From: Lawsonibacter sp.
GTDB lineage: Bacteria > Bacillota > Clostridia > Oscillospirales > Oscillospiraceae
Length of the DNA: 12,473 nt
Assembly: GCA_022798155.1 (NCBI GenBank)
Contig: JAAWLY010000061.1
Coordinates: forward strand, 1-12,473
Direction: 5' to 3'
Below, in pieces: positions 5,886 to 12,467 of this stretch. The translations under genes were made by a program, and so were the position numbers. A model generated the notes under the pieces. The model was not told the origin of the DNA. It was given only the letters and a program-made list of their open reading frames with translations, and did not search any database. The first letter of the stretch is position 1; the number at the start of each line of letters is the position of its first letter.

Positions 5886-7970
5886 TTACTCCACATCCCG
5901 GTAATACAGACCCCGGGTAAAGTCGTTGGGCTGGTATTTGCCCAGATTCAGGTACCGCTCCAGCACCTGAGCGCACTCCAAAGCGTTCTCTGTGGTGAAC
6001 ATCAGCCGCGCCCCCCACAGGCCCAGCTTCTGCCAGTCCTTCTGCTTGTCCGCCAAAAAGAGCTTTTTGGAGTTAAGAATCTCGTTTCGGCAGCCCCAGG
6101 CCTTGACCACAGGGAACCGCTCCCCCTTCCGGTCGGTGAGCAGGTTCACATTGTCGCAGGTGTGCCGGGAGCAGTGGTTATAGATAATACAGTTTTCGGT
6201 AATCATCAGGGGCAGGCGGCCGTAGGCGATAAACTCGGTGGGGATGGTTTTGGACAGGTCCCGAATCTGGGGGAACTTCATCTCAAAGGAGACGGTGGCG
6301 GAGATGAGGGACAACCGTTTCAGCTCCTTCATGGTCTGGCTGTTGTACACCCCCAGGCCGTAGTCCCCCCGGACAGCAAAGCCCAGCTGCTGGGCCCGGC
6401 GTACTCCGCCCCAGGTGCCGGCCAGGGCCTCGGTCACCCCCATCTCCCGCAGAGCGATCAGGTCCCGCTCCAGCTGGGGCAGCTCCCGGTCGGTGCAGAT
6501 GCGGGGCAGGGAGACGGCCACCGGCACCCCCGCTTTCCGGCAGCGCTCCACCGCCTCCGGATGGGCGGCCCCCTCGCCGGCGGGGAGGTAGATCAGGGCG
6601 GGCTTGAATTTCAGCAGATCGCCGCTGATCTGACCCGCTGTGCGCACCGACAGGGTGAACAGCGGCGGCTCCTTCTGGTTATCGTAGCGCACCCCGGGCT
6701 GAAAGGGCTCCCGCCGGCGCTGGGGCGGGGTCTGCCGCTGCCGGGCCAGGTCGTCCAGCGCCCGCCGGCGCAGGTCGTTCAATACAGACAGGGGCAGGGA
6801 CAGCCCCTCCTCCACTCTGGCCACGGCCTTCTCGCAGCCGAAGGGGGTTCCCCCGGTGCGCTGGAGCTGCCCCTCCACCTTCTCCCGGGTGAGGGGGACA
6901 TTTTTAGCCGCCTCGGGGACAGGGCCTTCCACCCGGGCCAGCCGGCCCTCCCTGTCCTCCGCCGCCACCTGGGCGGGCTGGCCGGGCTGGATCAGGGCGA
7001 ACATCCGCACCGGATCCTTCCGGTTTTCCACCCCTTTTTCATAGGTGGCCCGGGCCTGGGCGTACAGCTCCCGGGGCTCCTTCTCCTCCTGGCGGGTGCC
7101 GAACATATCCGGCCCCTTCTTCCCCGTAAAATACCCGTCGGTAAACCCCTGGCGGGAGAAGGCCTGCTTTAAAATGTCCAGTTCCTCCAGGGTGGGTTCC
7201 CGGCCCTCTTTCAGGGCTTTGGCGTAAATTCCAGTGACGATGGCCACATACTCGGGCCGCTTCATCCGTCCCTCCAGCTTGAGGCAGGCCACCCCCATGT
7301 CCTGGAGCTGCTTCAAGTGTCCCGCCATGGACAGGTCCTTCAGGGATAGGGGGTACTGGTCAGCCCTGCCGTTCCAGCCGTAGTTTAAGCGGCAGGGCTG
7401 GGCGCACATCCCCCGGTTGCCGCTGCGGCCCCCGATGACCGAGGAGAAAAAGCACTGCCCCGACCAGCACATGCACAGGGCCCCGTGGCCGAAGACCTCG
7501 ATCTCGATGGGGGAATTTTGACAGATAGAAGCGATCTGATCCCAGCTCAGCTCCCGGCCCAGCACCACCCGGGTCATACCCAGATCAGCGCACAGCTTTA
7601 CCCCGTCCAGAGAGTGGATGGACATCTGGGTGGAGCCGTGGATGGGCAGGTCGGGGACCGACTGGCGGAGCATCCGGACCACCCCCAGGTCCTGAACAAT
7701 CACCGCGTCTATCCCGATGCCGCTGGCGTGGGCGGCGATCTCAGCGGCCCCGGGCAGCTCCCGGTCGGTGAGCAGGGTGTTTAGGGTGAGGTTCACCTTG
7801 CAGCCCCGGAGATGGCAGTAAGAAACCGCCGCCGCGGCCTCCTCCCGGGAGAAATTTTTGGCCCCGCGGCGGGCGTTGAAGTCCCCATATCCAAAATAGA
7901 CGGCGTCCGCCCCGTTCTGGACAGCGGCGGTGACCGCCTCCATAGACCCGGCGGGTGCCAAAAGTTCCAT
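5886..7970 (-). CDS. U32-family protein with DUF3656, RlhA/YdcP-like RNA hydroxylase candidate
   Basis: U32 proteins were named as collagenase-like peptidases, but E. coli RlhA (YdcP) and Bacillus TrhP proteins hydroxylate 23S rRNA or tRNA pyrimidines, so an RNA-modifying role is more likely. The 694 residues begin MELLAPAGSMEAVTAAVQNGADAVYFG, the usual U32 TIM-barrel start. They carry the U32 signature EVFGHGALCMCWSGQCFFSS at 158-177 and RGMCAQPC at 186-193. The middle part (about 390-500) matches the extra DUF3656-type region of RlhA, and a C-terminal U32 half has ENCIIYNHCSRHTC (592-605) and WGC (625-627). The ordered cysteines suggest an iron-sulfur cluster (inference). Length is close to RlhA (about 650). 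AGGGGAG precedes the ATG. It follows zapA across hairpin repeat B, a pairing frequent in Firmicutes. Confidence 0.9.
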   Translation of the reverse strand: MELLAPAGSMEAVTAAVQNGADAVYFGYGDFNARRGAKNFSREEAAAAVSYCHLRGCKVNLTLNTLLTDRELPGAAEIAAHASGIGIDAVIVQDLGVVRMLRQSVPDLPIHGSTQMSIHSLDGVKLCADLGMTRVVLGRELSWDQIASICQNSPIEIEVFGHGALCMCWSGQCFFSSVIGGRSGNRGMCAQPCRLNYGWNGRADQYPLSLKDLSMAGHLKQLQDMGVACLKLEGRMKRPEYVAIVTGIYAKALKEGREPTLEELDILKQAFSRQGFTDGYFTGKKGPDMFGTRQEEKEPRELYAQARATYEKGVENRKDPVRMFALIQPGQPAQVAAEDREGRLARVEGPVPEAAKNVPLTREKVEGQLQRTGGTPFGCEKAVARVEEGLSLPLSVLNDLRRRALDDLARQRQTPPQRRREPFQPGVRYDNQKEPPLFTLSVRTAGQISGDLLKFKPALIYLPAGEGAAHPEAVERCRKAGVPVAVSLPRICTDRELPQLERDLIALREMGVTEALAGTWGGVRRAQQLGFAVRGDYGLGVYNSQTMKELKRLSLISATVSFEMKFPQIRDLSKTIPTEFIAYGRLPLMITENCIIYNHCSRHTCDNVNLLTDRKGERFPVVKAWGCRNEILNSKKLFLADKQKDWQKLGLWGARLMFTTENALECAQVLERYLNLGKYQPNDFTRGLYYRDVE

Positions 7971-7996
7971 AGTTTCTCTCCCCTTTCGCGTTGCTC

Positions 7997-8092
7997 AGAG
8001 CCTCCCCTTTTATGGGGGAGGTGCTCCGAAGGGGCGGCGGGGGGTAGCCCCCCTCGGTCTCGCTCCGCTCGACAGTTGCCCCAAGGAAGCAC
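7997..8092. repeat. Intergenic hairpin repeat element, copy B
   Basis: Between the U32 gene and zapA lies a compact, decayed version of the repeat. The left end has CCTCCCC (8001-8007) pairing with GGGGAGG (8015-8021), then CTCCGAAGGGG and a G-rich run. The right end has a C-rich run, a GGTCTCGCTCCGCTCGACAG segment, and a CTTCC/GG-rich outer part that no longer pairs well. Read inward, each end again goes outer G+C-rich unit, second unit, run of G. It abuts the zapA stop codon. Transcription of the minus-strand operon must pass through it, so it may act as an RNA hairpin affecting downstream expression (inference). Confidence 0.55.
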
Positions 8093-8407
8093 CTATTTCC
8101 TGGTGCTCAGTTTAAAAATCTCCCGCTTGGCCTCAGACAGCTCCAGCTTCAGGGCGCTGGCCTCCTCCAGGTTTTCCTTCACCTGGCGGCGGAGATTTTC
8201 CGAGGCCTCCTGCTCCTTTAAAAACTGGTCGGCTACGTTCATGGCGGCTAACACGGCGGCGTCCGTCTGGGACAGGCGGCTGTCCTGGGTGATCTGCTGA
8301 ATCTGCTGATCCACCAGCGCGGCGCACCGGCGGACGTACTCCTCGTCCTCCACCGCCACCATGGTGTAGTCCTTCCCGCCGATTGTAACCACCACTTTGT
8401 TTTTCAT
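8093..8407 (-). CDS. zapA: Cell division protein ZapA
   Basis: ZapA binds FtsZ and bundles its protofilaments at the division site. The 104 residues begin MKNKVVVTIGGKDYTMVAVEDEEYVRRCAALVDQQIQQI, the characteristic beta-beta-alpha head of the family. They continue with SQTDAAVLAAMNVADQFLK and a long C-terminal coiled coil (about residues 65-100, rich in Leu, Glu and Lys). The chosen ATG has GGGGAGGAAG 7 bases upstream. A longer reading starting at 8467 is ruled out because that ATG lies inside the promoter's -10 box. zapA is the first cistron of the zapA-U32-luxE-luxC-dut-DUF2262 operon. Confidence 0.93.
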   Translation of the reverse strand: MKNKVVVTIGGKDYTMVAVEDEEYVRRCAALVDQQIQQITQDSRLSQTDAAVLAAMNVADQFLKEQEASENLRRQVKENLEEASALKLELSEAKREIFKLSTRK

Positions 8408-8465
8408 AGCGCTTCCTCCCCACACATTACTCTGGGCACACTTTCCCAGTTTTTTCGATATAGAC

Positions 8466-8494
8466 ATTATAACATAACTGGACCGCTTTGGAAA
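8466..8494 (-). promoter_or_regulatory. Promoter of the zapA operon
   Basis: On the minus strand TATAAT (8466-8471) lies 17 bases downstream of TTTCCA (8489-8494). The -10 box is perfect and the -35 box weak (4/6). Predicted transcription starts near 8459, about 50 bases before the zapA ATG. It is back-to-back with the promoter of the dnaD-like gene. Confidence 0.65.
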
Positions 8495-8545
8495 TGAAAT
8501 ATTTCTTGAATTTTATTTTGTGGAAAAGCGGGTTTTCAAAAAGGA

Positions 8546-8574
8546 TGGACGCGGAGCGGATTTTGTTGTAGAAT
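8546..8574 (+). promoter_or_regulatory. Promoter of the dnaD-dnaC-lspA-rluD operon
   Basis: TGGACG (8546-8551), 17 bases, TAGAAT (8569-8574) on the plus strand, in an A/T-rich stretch that stands out from the G+C-rich surroundings. It lies about 35-40 bases before the TTG start of the DnaD-domain gene. Confidence 0.55.
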
Positions 8575-8614
8575 AGAAAAACAGCGATTTTTCAGAAGGG
8601 GGGGCGCCCGCCCA

Positions 8615-9562
8615 TTGCAGACACTTCTTCCCGGCCAGGTGCTGGCCCTCGCCGCTCAGGCGGCGGACCGGCTGTTAAAGCTGGACAGCGGCGACGCCGC
8701 CCTGCTGTATCTCCAGCTGCTCCGCCATGGGGGGACCGACGGCCTAAAGTGGACCGAGACCCGCCTCCAGGGGGCGCTGGAGCAGCTGCGCGCCCAGGGG
8801 CTGGCCCCCAATGAGCTGCCCGCCCCGGCGGAGCCCCCCGTCCCGGAGGCCCCGCCCCCGGACTACTCCACCGAGGATATCACCCAGGCCCTGGCGGAGG
8901 AAAATTCCACCTTCCCCGCCCTGGTCAGCGAGGTGGAGCGGCGGCTGGGCAAACGGCTGTCCGCCGCCGACCTGAAAAGCCTCTACACTTTGTATGACTA
9001 CCTGGCCCTTCCCGCCGAGGTGATTCTTATGCTGTTGGGCTGGTGCATGGAGGAGGTCACCCGAAAATACGGCCCGGGCCGAAAGCCCTTCCTGTCCCAG
9101 ATCAAGAAGGAGGGCTTTATCTGGGCCCGCCGGGGGGTAGACACCATGGAGCGGGCGGAGGAGCATATCGCCAAACTGACCCGGCTGCGGGGGCGGGAGG
9201 CGGAGGTGTTCCGCCTGCTGGATATCCCCCTCCGCCCCCTGGTGGAGCGGGAAAAGACCTACATTGCCGCCTGGGACGACATGGGCTTTGACGACGAGGC
9301 CATCCGCATGGCCTATGAGCGGACGGTTTTGAAAAAGCAGTCCATGGACTGGGGTTATATGAATGGCATACTGCGCCGCTGGCACGAGAAGGGGCTGCAC
9401 ACCGCCGCCGCCGTCCAAACCGGCGACCGGGACCCCAGGCCGGTCCGGGCAGGGGGAGCCCAAAGGACGGCCCCGCCCTCCGCCGACCAGGAGCGCCAGG
9501 CCCGGGAGGATATGGAGCGGATGCGCCGCCTGATGGAACAGATGAAACAGGAGGAAAATTGA
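8615..9562 (+). CDS. DnaD-domain replication initiation protein
   Basis: DnaD/DnaB-type proteins remodel DNA at the origin or restart sites and help load the replicative helicase in Firmicutes. This 315-residue protein has an N-terminal winged-helix-like part (LLKLDSGDAALLYLQLLRHGG, about 19-39), a Pro/Ala linker (64-82), and two DnaB_2 repeats. The first runs over about 85-175 (LVSEVERRLGKRLSAADLKSLYTLYDYLALPAEVILMLL). The second runs over about 205-260 and ends in the hallmark WGYMNGILRRWHEKGL. The C-terminus is a charged helix. The start is TTG (8615) after a purine-rich AGAAGGGGGG; no in-frame ATG or GTG lies upstream back to the promoter, though GTG at 8639 is an alternative. The next gene, a helicase loader, starts one base after the stop. 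Chromosomal rather than phage context is likely. Confidence 0.9.
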   Translation: MQTLLPGQVLALAAQAADRLLKLDSGDAALLYLQLLRHGGTDGLKWTETRLQGALEQLRAQGLAPNELPAPAEPPVPEAPPPDYSTEDITQALAEENSTFPALVSEVERRLGKRLSAADLKSLYTLYDYLALPAEVILMLLGWCMEEVTRKYGPGRKPFLSQIKKEGFIWARRGVDTMERAEEHIAKLTRLRGREAEVFRLLDIPLRPLVEREKTYIAAWDDMGFDDEAIRMAYERTVLKKQSMDWGYMNGILRRWHEKGLHTAAAVQTGDRDPRPVRAGGAQRTAPPSADQERQAREDMERMRRLMEQMKQEEN

Positions 9563-9563
9563 C

Positions 9564-10568
9564 ATGGCATTTGACGCCAACGTGCTGCGCCGGGCCAACC
9601 AGCGGCTGGAGCAGGAGCGCCGGGAGCGGGAGGAGCGGGAGGAGCGGCTGCGCCTGGAGGCCTATGAGCGGGAGCCCAGGCTGGAGCAGCTGGACCGCCG
9701 GATTCGGGGCACCATGGCCGGCCTGGTGGCCGCCGCCCTGCGCCAGGGGGACAACCCGGTGGAGGCCGTCCGAAAGGTGCGGAAGGAGAACCAGGAGCTG
9801 CAGCGGGAGCGGGCCGTTCTGCTGGGGGCCATAGGTTTGCCGGAGGACGCCCTGGACGAAAAGCCGGCCTGTCCTCTGTGTGGGGATCGGGGCTGGCAGG
9901 GGGCCAAAATGTGCCGCTGCCTGAGAGAGCTGTGTACCCGGGAGCAGATCCGGGAGCTGTCTAAGCTGCTGGATCTGGGGGAGCAGTCTTTCGATGCTTT
10001 CCGCCTGGACTACTACAGCCAAACCGTCTACCCCGGCCGGGGGACCTCCCCCCGGAGTAATATGGAACTGGTCTACGACGTCTGCCTGAACTACGCCACC
10101 AAATTCGGCCGCTTTGCCGTTAAAAACCTGTTTCTCACCGGGACGCCCGGGCTGGGCAAGACCTTCCTATCCGCCTGTATCGCCCGCACCGTGTCGGAAA
10201 ACGGGTTCTCGGTGGTCTACGACACGGCGGGGAATGTCTTCGCCCAGTTTGAGGCGCGGAAGTTTCTTCGGGACAGCCGGGACGGCCTGGAGGCCCGGGA
10301 CGAGACCCGGCGGTATCTCAACTGCGACCTGCTGATTCTGGACGACCTGGGCAGCGAGCTGACCACCCAGTTTACCCAGTCCGCCCTCTATGAGCTGATC
10401 AATAGCCGGTTGGTGTCGGGCAGGCGGACCGTCATCTCCTCCAACCTGTCCATGGGAGAGGTGGCCCGGCGCTATATCCCCCAGATTACCTCCCGGCTGG
10501 AGGGGGAGTACCATGTTCTCCACTTCTTCGGGGACGATATCCGACTGTTGAGAAAAAACCGGCTATAA
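9564..10568 (+). CDS. DnaC/DnaI-like replicative helicase loader ATPase
   Basis: AAA+ ATPases of the DnaC/DnaI/IstB type load the DnaB/DnaC helicase ring on DNA. The 334-residue protein begins with a long charged coiled coil (about 8-85, many Arg/Glu). A zinc-finger-like CPLCGDRGWQGAKMCRC follows (Cys 103, 106, 117, 119), as in DnaI, and then the AAA+ domain. That domain has Walker A GTPGLGKT (193-200), Walker B LLILDDLG (256-263), sensor 1 SSN (292-294) and the ITSRLE arginine-finger motif with Arg311. AGGAGG at 9549-9554 precedes the ATG. It is coupled to the DnaD-domain gene (one-base gap), so the two probably form the primosome loading module. Length and domains are typical; nothing odd. 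Confidence 0.93.
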   Translation: MAFDANVLRRANQRLEQERREREEREERLRLEAYEREPRLEQLDRRIRGTMAGLVAAALRQGDNPVEAVRKVRKENQELQRERAVLLGAIGLPEDALDEKPACPLCGDRGWQGAKMCRCLRELCTREQIRELSKLLDLGEQSFDAFRLDYYSQTVYPGRGTSPRSNMELVYDVCLNYATKFGRFAVKNLFLTGTPGLGKTFLSACIARTVSENGFSVVYDTAGNVFAQFEARKFLRDSRDGLEARDETRRYLNCDLLILDDLGSELTTQFTQSALYELINSRLVSGRRTVISSNLSMGEVARRYIPQITSRLEGEYHVLHFFGDDIRLLRKNRL

Positions 10569-10589
10569 ACCATAAAAGGAGCAGTTTCC

Positions 10590-11081
10590 ATGATCTACGC
10601 AATGATTGCCGCGGCCCTGGTGGCCGTGGACCAGATTGTAAAATATTTGGTGATGACTAACATCGCCTTTGGGGACCACGTCCCTTTCATTCCCTGCATT
10701 CTGGAGCTGACCTATGTGGAGAACACCGGGGCGGCTTTCTCCATCTTCTCAGGCCACACCTGGGTGCTGGCCCTGGTGTCGCTGGTGATGTCGGCGGTGC
10801 TGGCCCTGGCCCTGTGGAAGGGGCTGTTCAAGCACCCCTTCGGCAAGCTGGCCCTGACCCTGCTGCTGGCGGGGGCGGTGGGTAATTTGATCGACCGGGC
10901 CTTCCGGGGCTTTGTGGTGGATATGTTCAATGTGCTGTTCATGCGCTTCGCGGTGTTCAACGTGGCGGACATCTGTGTGGTGGTGGGAGGCGTCGCCGCC
11001 GGAATCTACTACCTGTTCCTGATGGACAAGCTGGAGCCCAAGAAGGAGGAGCCCCATGGAGACGCTGAGGCTGACTGCTGA
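10590..11081 (+). CDS. lspA: Lipoprotein signal peptidase (signal peptidase II)
   Basis: LspA is a membrane aspartyl protease that removes the signal peptide of prolipoproteins after diacylglyceryl transfer. The 163-residue protein has four membrane segments (about 3-20, 57-77, 86-103 and 125-146). The conserved motifs are VDQIVKYLV (13-21), TYVENTGAAFSIF (41-53), AGAVGNLIDRAFRGFVVDMF (94-113) and FAVFNVADICVVVG (120-133). The catalytic pair is probably Asp102 and Asp127. AGGAG precedes the ATG by 8 bases, 21 bases after the helicase loader. Its C-terminal charged tail overlaps the start of the next gene by 26 bases, so the two are translationally coupled. lspA-rluD is a widespread pair. Confidence 0.97.
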   Translation: MIYAMIAAALVAVDQIVKYLVMTNIAFGDHVPFIPCILELTYVENTGAAFSIFSGHTWVLALVSLVMSAVLALALWKGLFKHPFGKLALTLLLAGAVGNLIDRAFRGFVVDMFNVLFMRFAVFNVADICVVVGGVAAGIYYLFLMDKLEPKKEEPHGDAEADC

Positions 11082-11964
11082 GCGGAAGGAAGAGCGGGCG
11101 GACGCCCTGCTGGCCCGTCTGGTCCCCGGCCTGACTCGCTCCGGGGCCCAGAAGCTGCTGGAGCGGGGGGCGGTGACGCTGAACGGAAAGCCGATGCGGA
11201 AAAACGGCCGGCCCGCCCCCGGGGAGGTGTTGGAGGTGGTCTTCCCAGACCCGGAGCCCATCGACGTGGTCCCCCAGGACATCCCCCTGGATGTGATCTA
11301 TGAGGATGGTGACGTGATCGTGGTCAACAAGCCGGTGGGGCTGGTGGTCCACCCCGCCCCCGGCCACCCGGACGGAACCTTGGTCAACGCTCTGTTATAT
11401 CACTGCGGGAATTCACTGTCCGGCATCAACGGGGAGCTGCGCCCCGGCATCGTCCACCGCATCGACCGGGACACCTCCGGGCTTATCATCGCCGCCAAGA
11501 ACGACCGCGCCCACCTGGCTTTGGCCGCCCAGCTCCAGGACCACAGTCTGGCCCGGACCTACGAGGCGGTGGCGGTGGGCGGCCTGAAGGAGGACGGCGG
11601 CACGGTAAGCGCCCCCATCGGACGCCATCCGGTGGACCGGAAGAAAATGGCCATCGACCGCAAAAACGGCCGGGAAGCGATCACCCACTGGACCGTCCTG
11701 GCCCGGTATCCGGGGTATACCCACGTGGAGTGCCGCCTGGAGACGGGCCGCACCCATCAGATCCGGGTCCACCTTTCCTCCATCGGCCACCCCCTGCTGG
11801 GGGATACGGTGTACGGGGCGAAAAAGCCCGTCCCCGGCTTGGCGGGACAGTGCCTTCACGCCCGGCGGCTGCGGTTCCTCCACCCCGCCACCGGGGAACC
11901 GGTGGAGCTGGAGTGCCCCCTGCCGGACTGGTTCCGGGACATTTTACGGAAAATTGACCGGTAA
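11056..11964 (+). CDS. RluD/RluA-family pseudouridine synthase
   Basis: RluA-family enzymes isomerise specific uridines in 23S rRNA to pseudouridine. The 302-residue protein has an N-terminal S4 RNA-binding domain (about 13-62, RADALLARLVPGLTRSGAQKLLERGAVTLNGKPMRKNGRPAPGE), then the catalytic domain with VNKPVGLVVHP (90-100) and the signature HRIDRDTSGL (134-143, catalytic Asp137). The later GRTHQIRVHLSSIGHPLLGDTVYG segment and LHARRLRFLHPATGEPVELECPLP close the fold. AAGGAGGAG lies 5 bases before the ATG, inside the lspA end. It is most like RluD (S4-containing), but the exact target uridine cannot be read from sequence. It is the last gene of the plus-strand operon; no clear terminator follows before the T-box promoter. 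Confidence 0.95.
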   Translation: METLRLTAERKEERADALLARLVPGLTRSGAQKLLERGAVTLNGKPMRKNGRPAPGEVLEVVFPDPEPIDVVPQDIPLDVIYEDGDVIVVNKPVGLVVHPAPGHPDGTLVNALLYHCGNSLSGINGELRPGIVHRIDRDTSGLIIAAKNDRAHLALAAQLQDHSLARTYEAVAVGGLKEDGGTVSAPIGRHPVDRKKMAIDRKNGREAITHWTVLARYPGYTHVECRLETGRTHQIRVHLSSIGHPLLGDTVYGAKKPVPGLAGQCLHARRLRFLHPATGEPVELECPLPDWFRDILRKIDR

Positions 11965-11980
11965 TTGGCGAAAATCCCCC

Positions 11981-12009
11981 TTGACAACCCTGCAAAAACC
12001 GGATAGAAT
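11981..12009 (+). promoter_or_regulatory. Promoter of the T-box leader
   Basis: TTGACA (11981-11986), exactly 17 bases, TAGAAT (12004-12009): a near-consensus sigma-A promoter starting 17 bases after the rluD stop. Transcription should begin near 12016, at the 5' end of the T-box leader. It is the best promoter in the window. Confidence 0.85.
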
Positions 12010-12015
12010 ACGGAA

Positions 12016-12267
12016 CACATATGCAAAACGCTTGGAAAAGGACGAGTACCCGCCCCCGAGACGCGAAGAGAGCCGCCGTTTGGTGCAAGGCGGACGGGAG
12101 GGAGCGGTGAACATCACCTTGGAGCTGAGGGCTGAACTACAGTAAGCCCCTCCGGACGCCCCCGTTACCGGGCAGCTTTTGAGCGGCCGGGATTTTCCCG
12201 GCAAGAAGAGTGGTACCGCAGAGGTTTGCGCCTTTGTCTCTTTGTGGAGGCAGGGGCGTTTTATTTT
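12016..12267 (+). promoter_or_regulatory. T-box riboswitch, predicted isoleucine-specific
   Basis: A T-box leader senses the charging state of a tRNA and lets transcription continue when the uncharged tRNA binds. Stem I shows GGACGAGTA on its left side, the AGAGAGC distal bulge (12067-12073) and GGTGCAA apical loop (12082-12088). The specifier loop is bounded by CCGC/GCGG above and AAGG/CCTT below. In it, GAAC-ATC-A (12109-12116) has the same spacing as known leaders, giving specifier ATC (12113-12115), isoleucine. A 7-bp hairpin GCCGGGA-TTT-TCCCGGC (12186-12202) is Stem III. The T-box AGTGGTACCGC (12209-12219) follows; its TGGT would pair with an ACCA tRNA end, as in tRNA-Ile. The element ends in the terminator at 12229-12267. 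The regulated gene lies beyond the window. Confidence 0.92.
12229..12267 (+). terminator. T-box regulated intrinsic terminator
   Basis: CGCCTTTGTCTC (12229-12240) pairs over 12 bases, with some G-U pairs, with GAGGCAGGGGCG (12247-12258) around a TTTGTG loop, followed by TTTTATTTT. Formation competes with the T-box antiterminator at 12209-12219. Confidence 0.88.
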
Positions 12268-12289
12268 GCGGGAACTTTCGGAGAAGCAC

Positions 12290-12432
12290 CAAAAGGCCCC
12301 CTTGCCAAAGGGGGCTGGCAGCGGCGTGAGCCGCTGACTGGGGGATTCCGTTTTTAGGGAGCTTTCCACTTAACGAATCCCTCCACCACCGGGCTTTGCC
12401 CGGCGGTCCCCCTCCCTTTGGCAAGGGAGGCT
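12290..12432. repeat. Intergenic hairpin repeat element, copy C
   Basis: This is the best-preserved copy. In order: GCCCCCTT/AAGGGGGC (12296-12315); CAGCGGC-GTGA-GCCGCTG with a GNRA-like loop (12319-12336); GGGATTC (12342-12348); a 25-base centre; GAATCCC (12375-12381); ACCACCGGGC-TTT-GCCCGGCGGT (12385-12407, 9 of 10 pairs); CCTCCCTT-TGGC-AAGGGAGG (12411-12430). The two ends mirror each other: outer hairpin with a CCTT-NNNN-AAGG core, second hairpin, then GGGATTC. It lies in the untranslated leader between the T-box terminator and the ribosome binding site of the next gene. A further small hairpin, CCGCC/GGCGG, follows at 12434-12448. Mobility is inferred from structure and recurrence. Confidence 0.8.
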
Positions 12433-12460
12433 TGCCGCCTGCGGGCGGGACGAGAGAACA

Positions 12461-12467
12461 AAGGAGG
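12461..12467 (+). promoter_or_regulatory. Ribosome binding site of the T-box-regulated gene
   Basis: AAGGAGG stands 6 bases before the window end, so a start codon is expected immediately outside at about 12474. It follows repeat C and belongs to the gene under T-box control, predicted ileS. Confidence 0.7.

Noticed and set aside
5843..5896. Longer luxE start at 5896
   Set aside because: It would overlap the U32 gene end and has no ribosome site, whereas 5842 has AGGAAGGAGG at proper distance.
5877..7172. Plus-strand open frame of 431 codons
   Set aside because: It is antisense to the U32 gene, rich in Gly/Pro/His/Leu, and shows no motif or ribosome site.
8408..8467. Longer zapA start at 8467
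   Set aside because: That ATG lies inside the TATAAT box of the promoter and would not be transcribed; the ATG at 8407 has a strong ribosome site.
8744..10022. Two minus-strand open frames under dnaD and dnaC-like genes
   Set aside because: Both are shadows of genes with Walker motifs and DnaB_2 repeats.
8615..10568. Prophage replication module (DnaD plus DnaC)
   Set aside because: The pair is continuous with lspA and rluD, with the same base composition and no phage genes, so it is the chromosomal loader pair.
11944..12424. Several small open frames across the T-box leader and repeat C
   Set aside because: The region is explained by a structured RNA and repeat; the frames lack ribosome sites and family resemblance.
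12290..12460. CRISPR array from the repeated hairpins at the right end
   Set aside because: The hairpins are inverted pairs of different sequence, not equally spaced direct repeats, and no cas gene is present.
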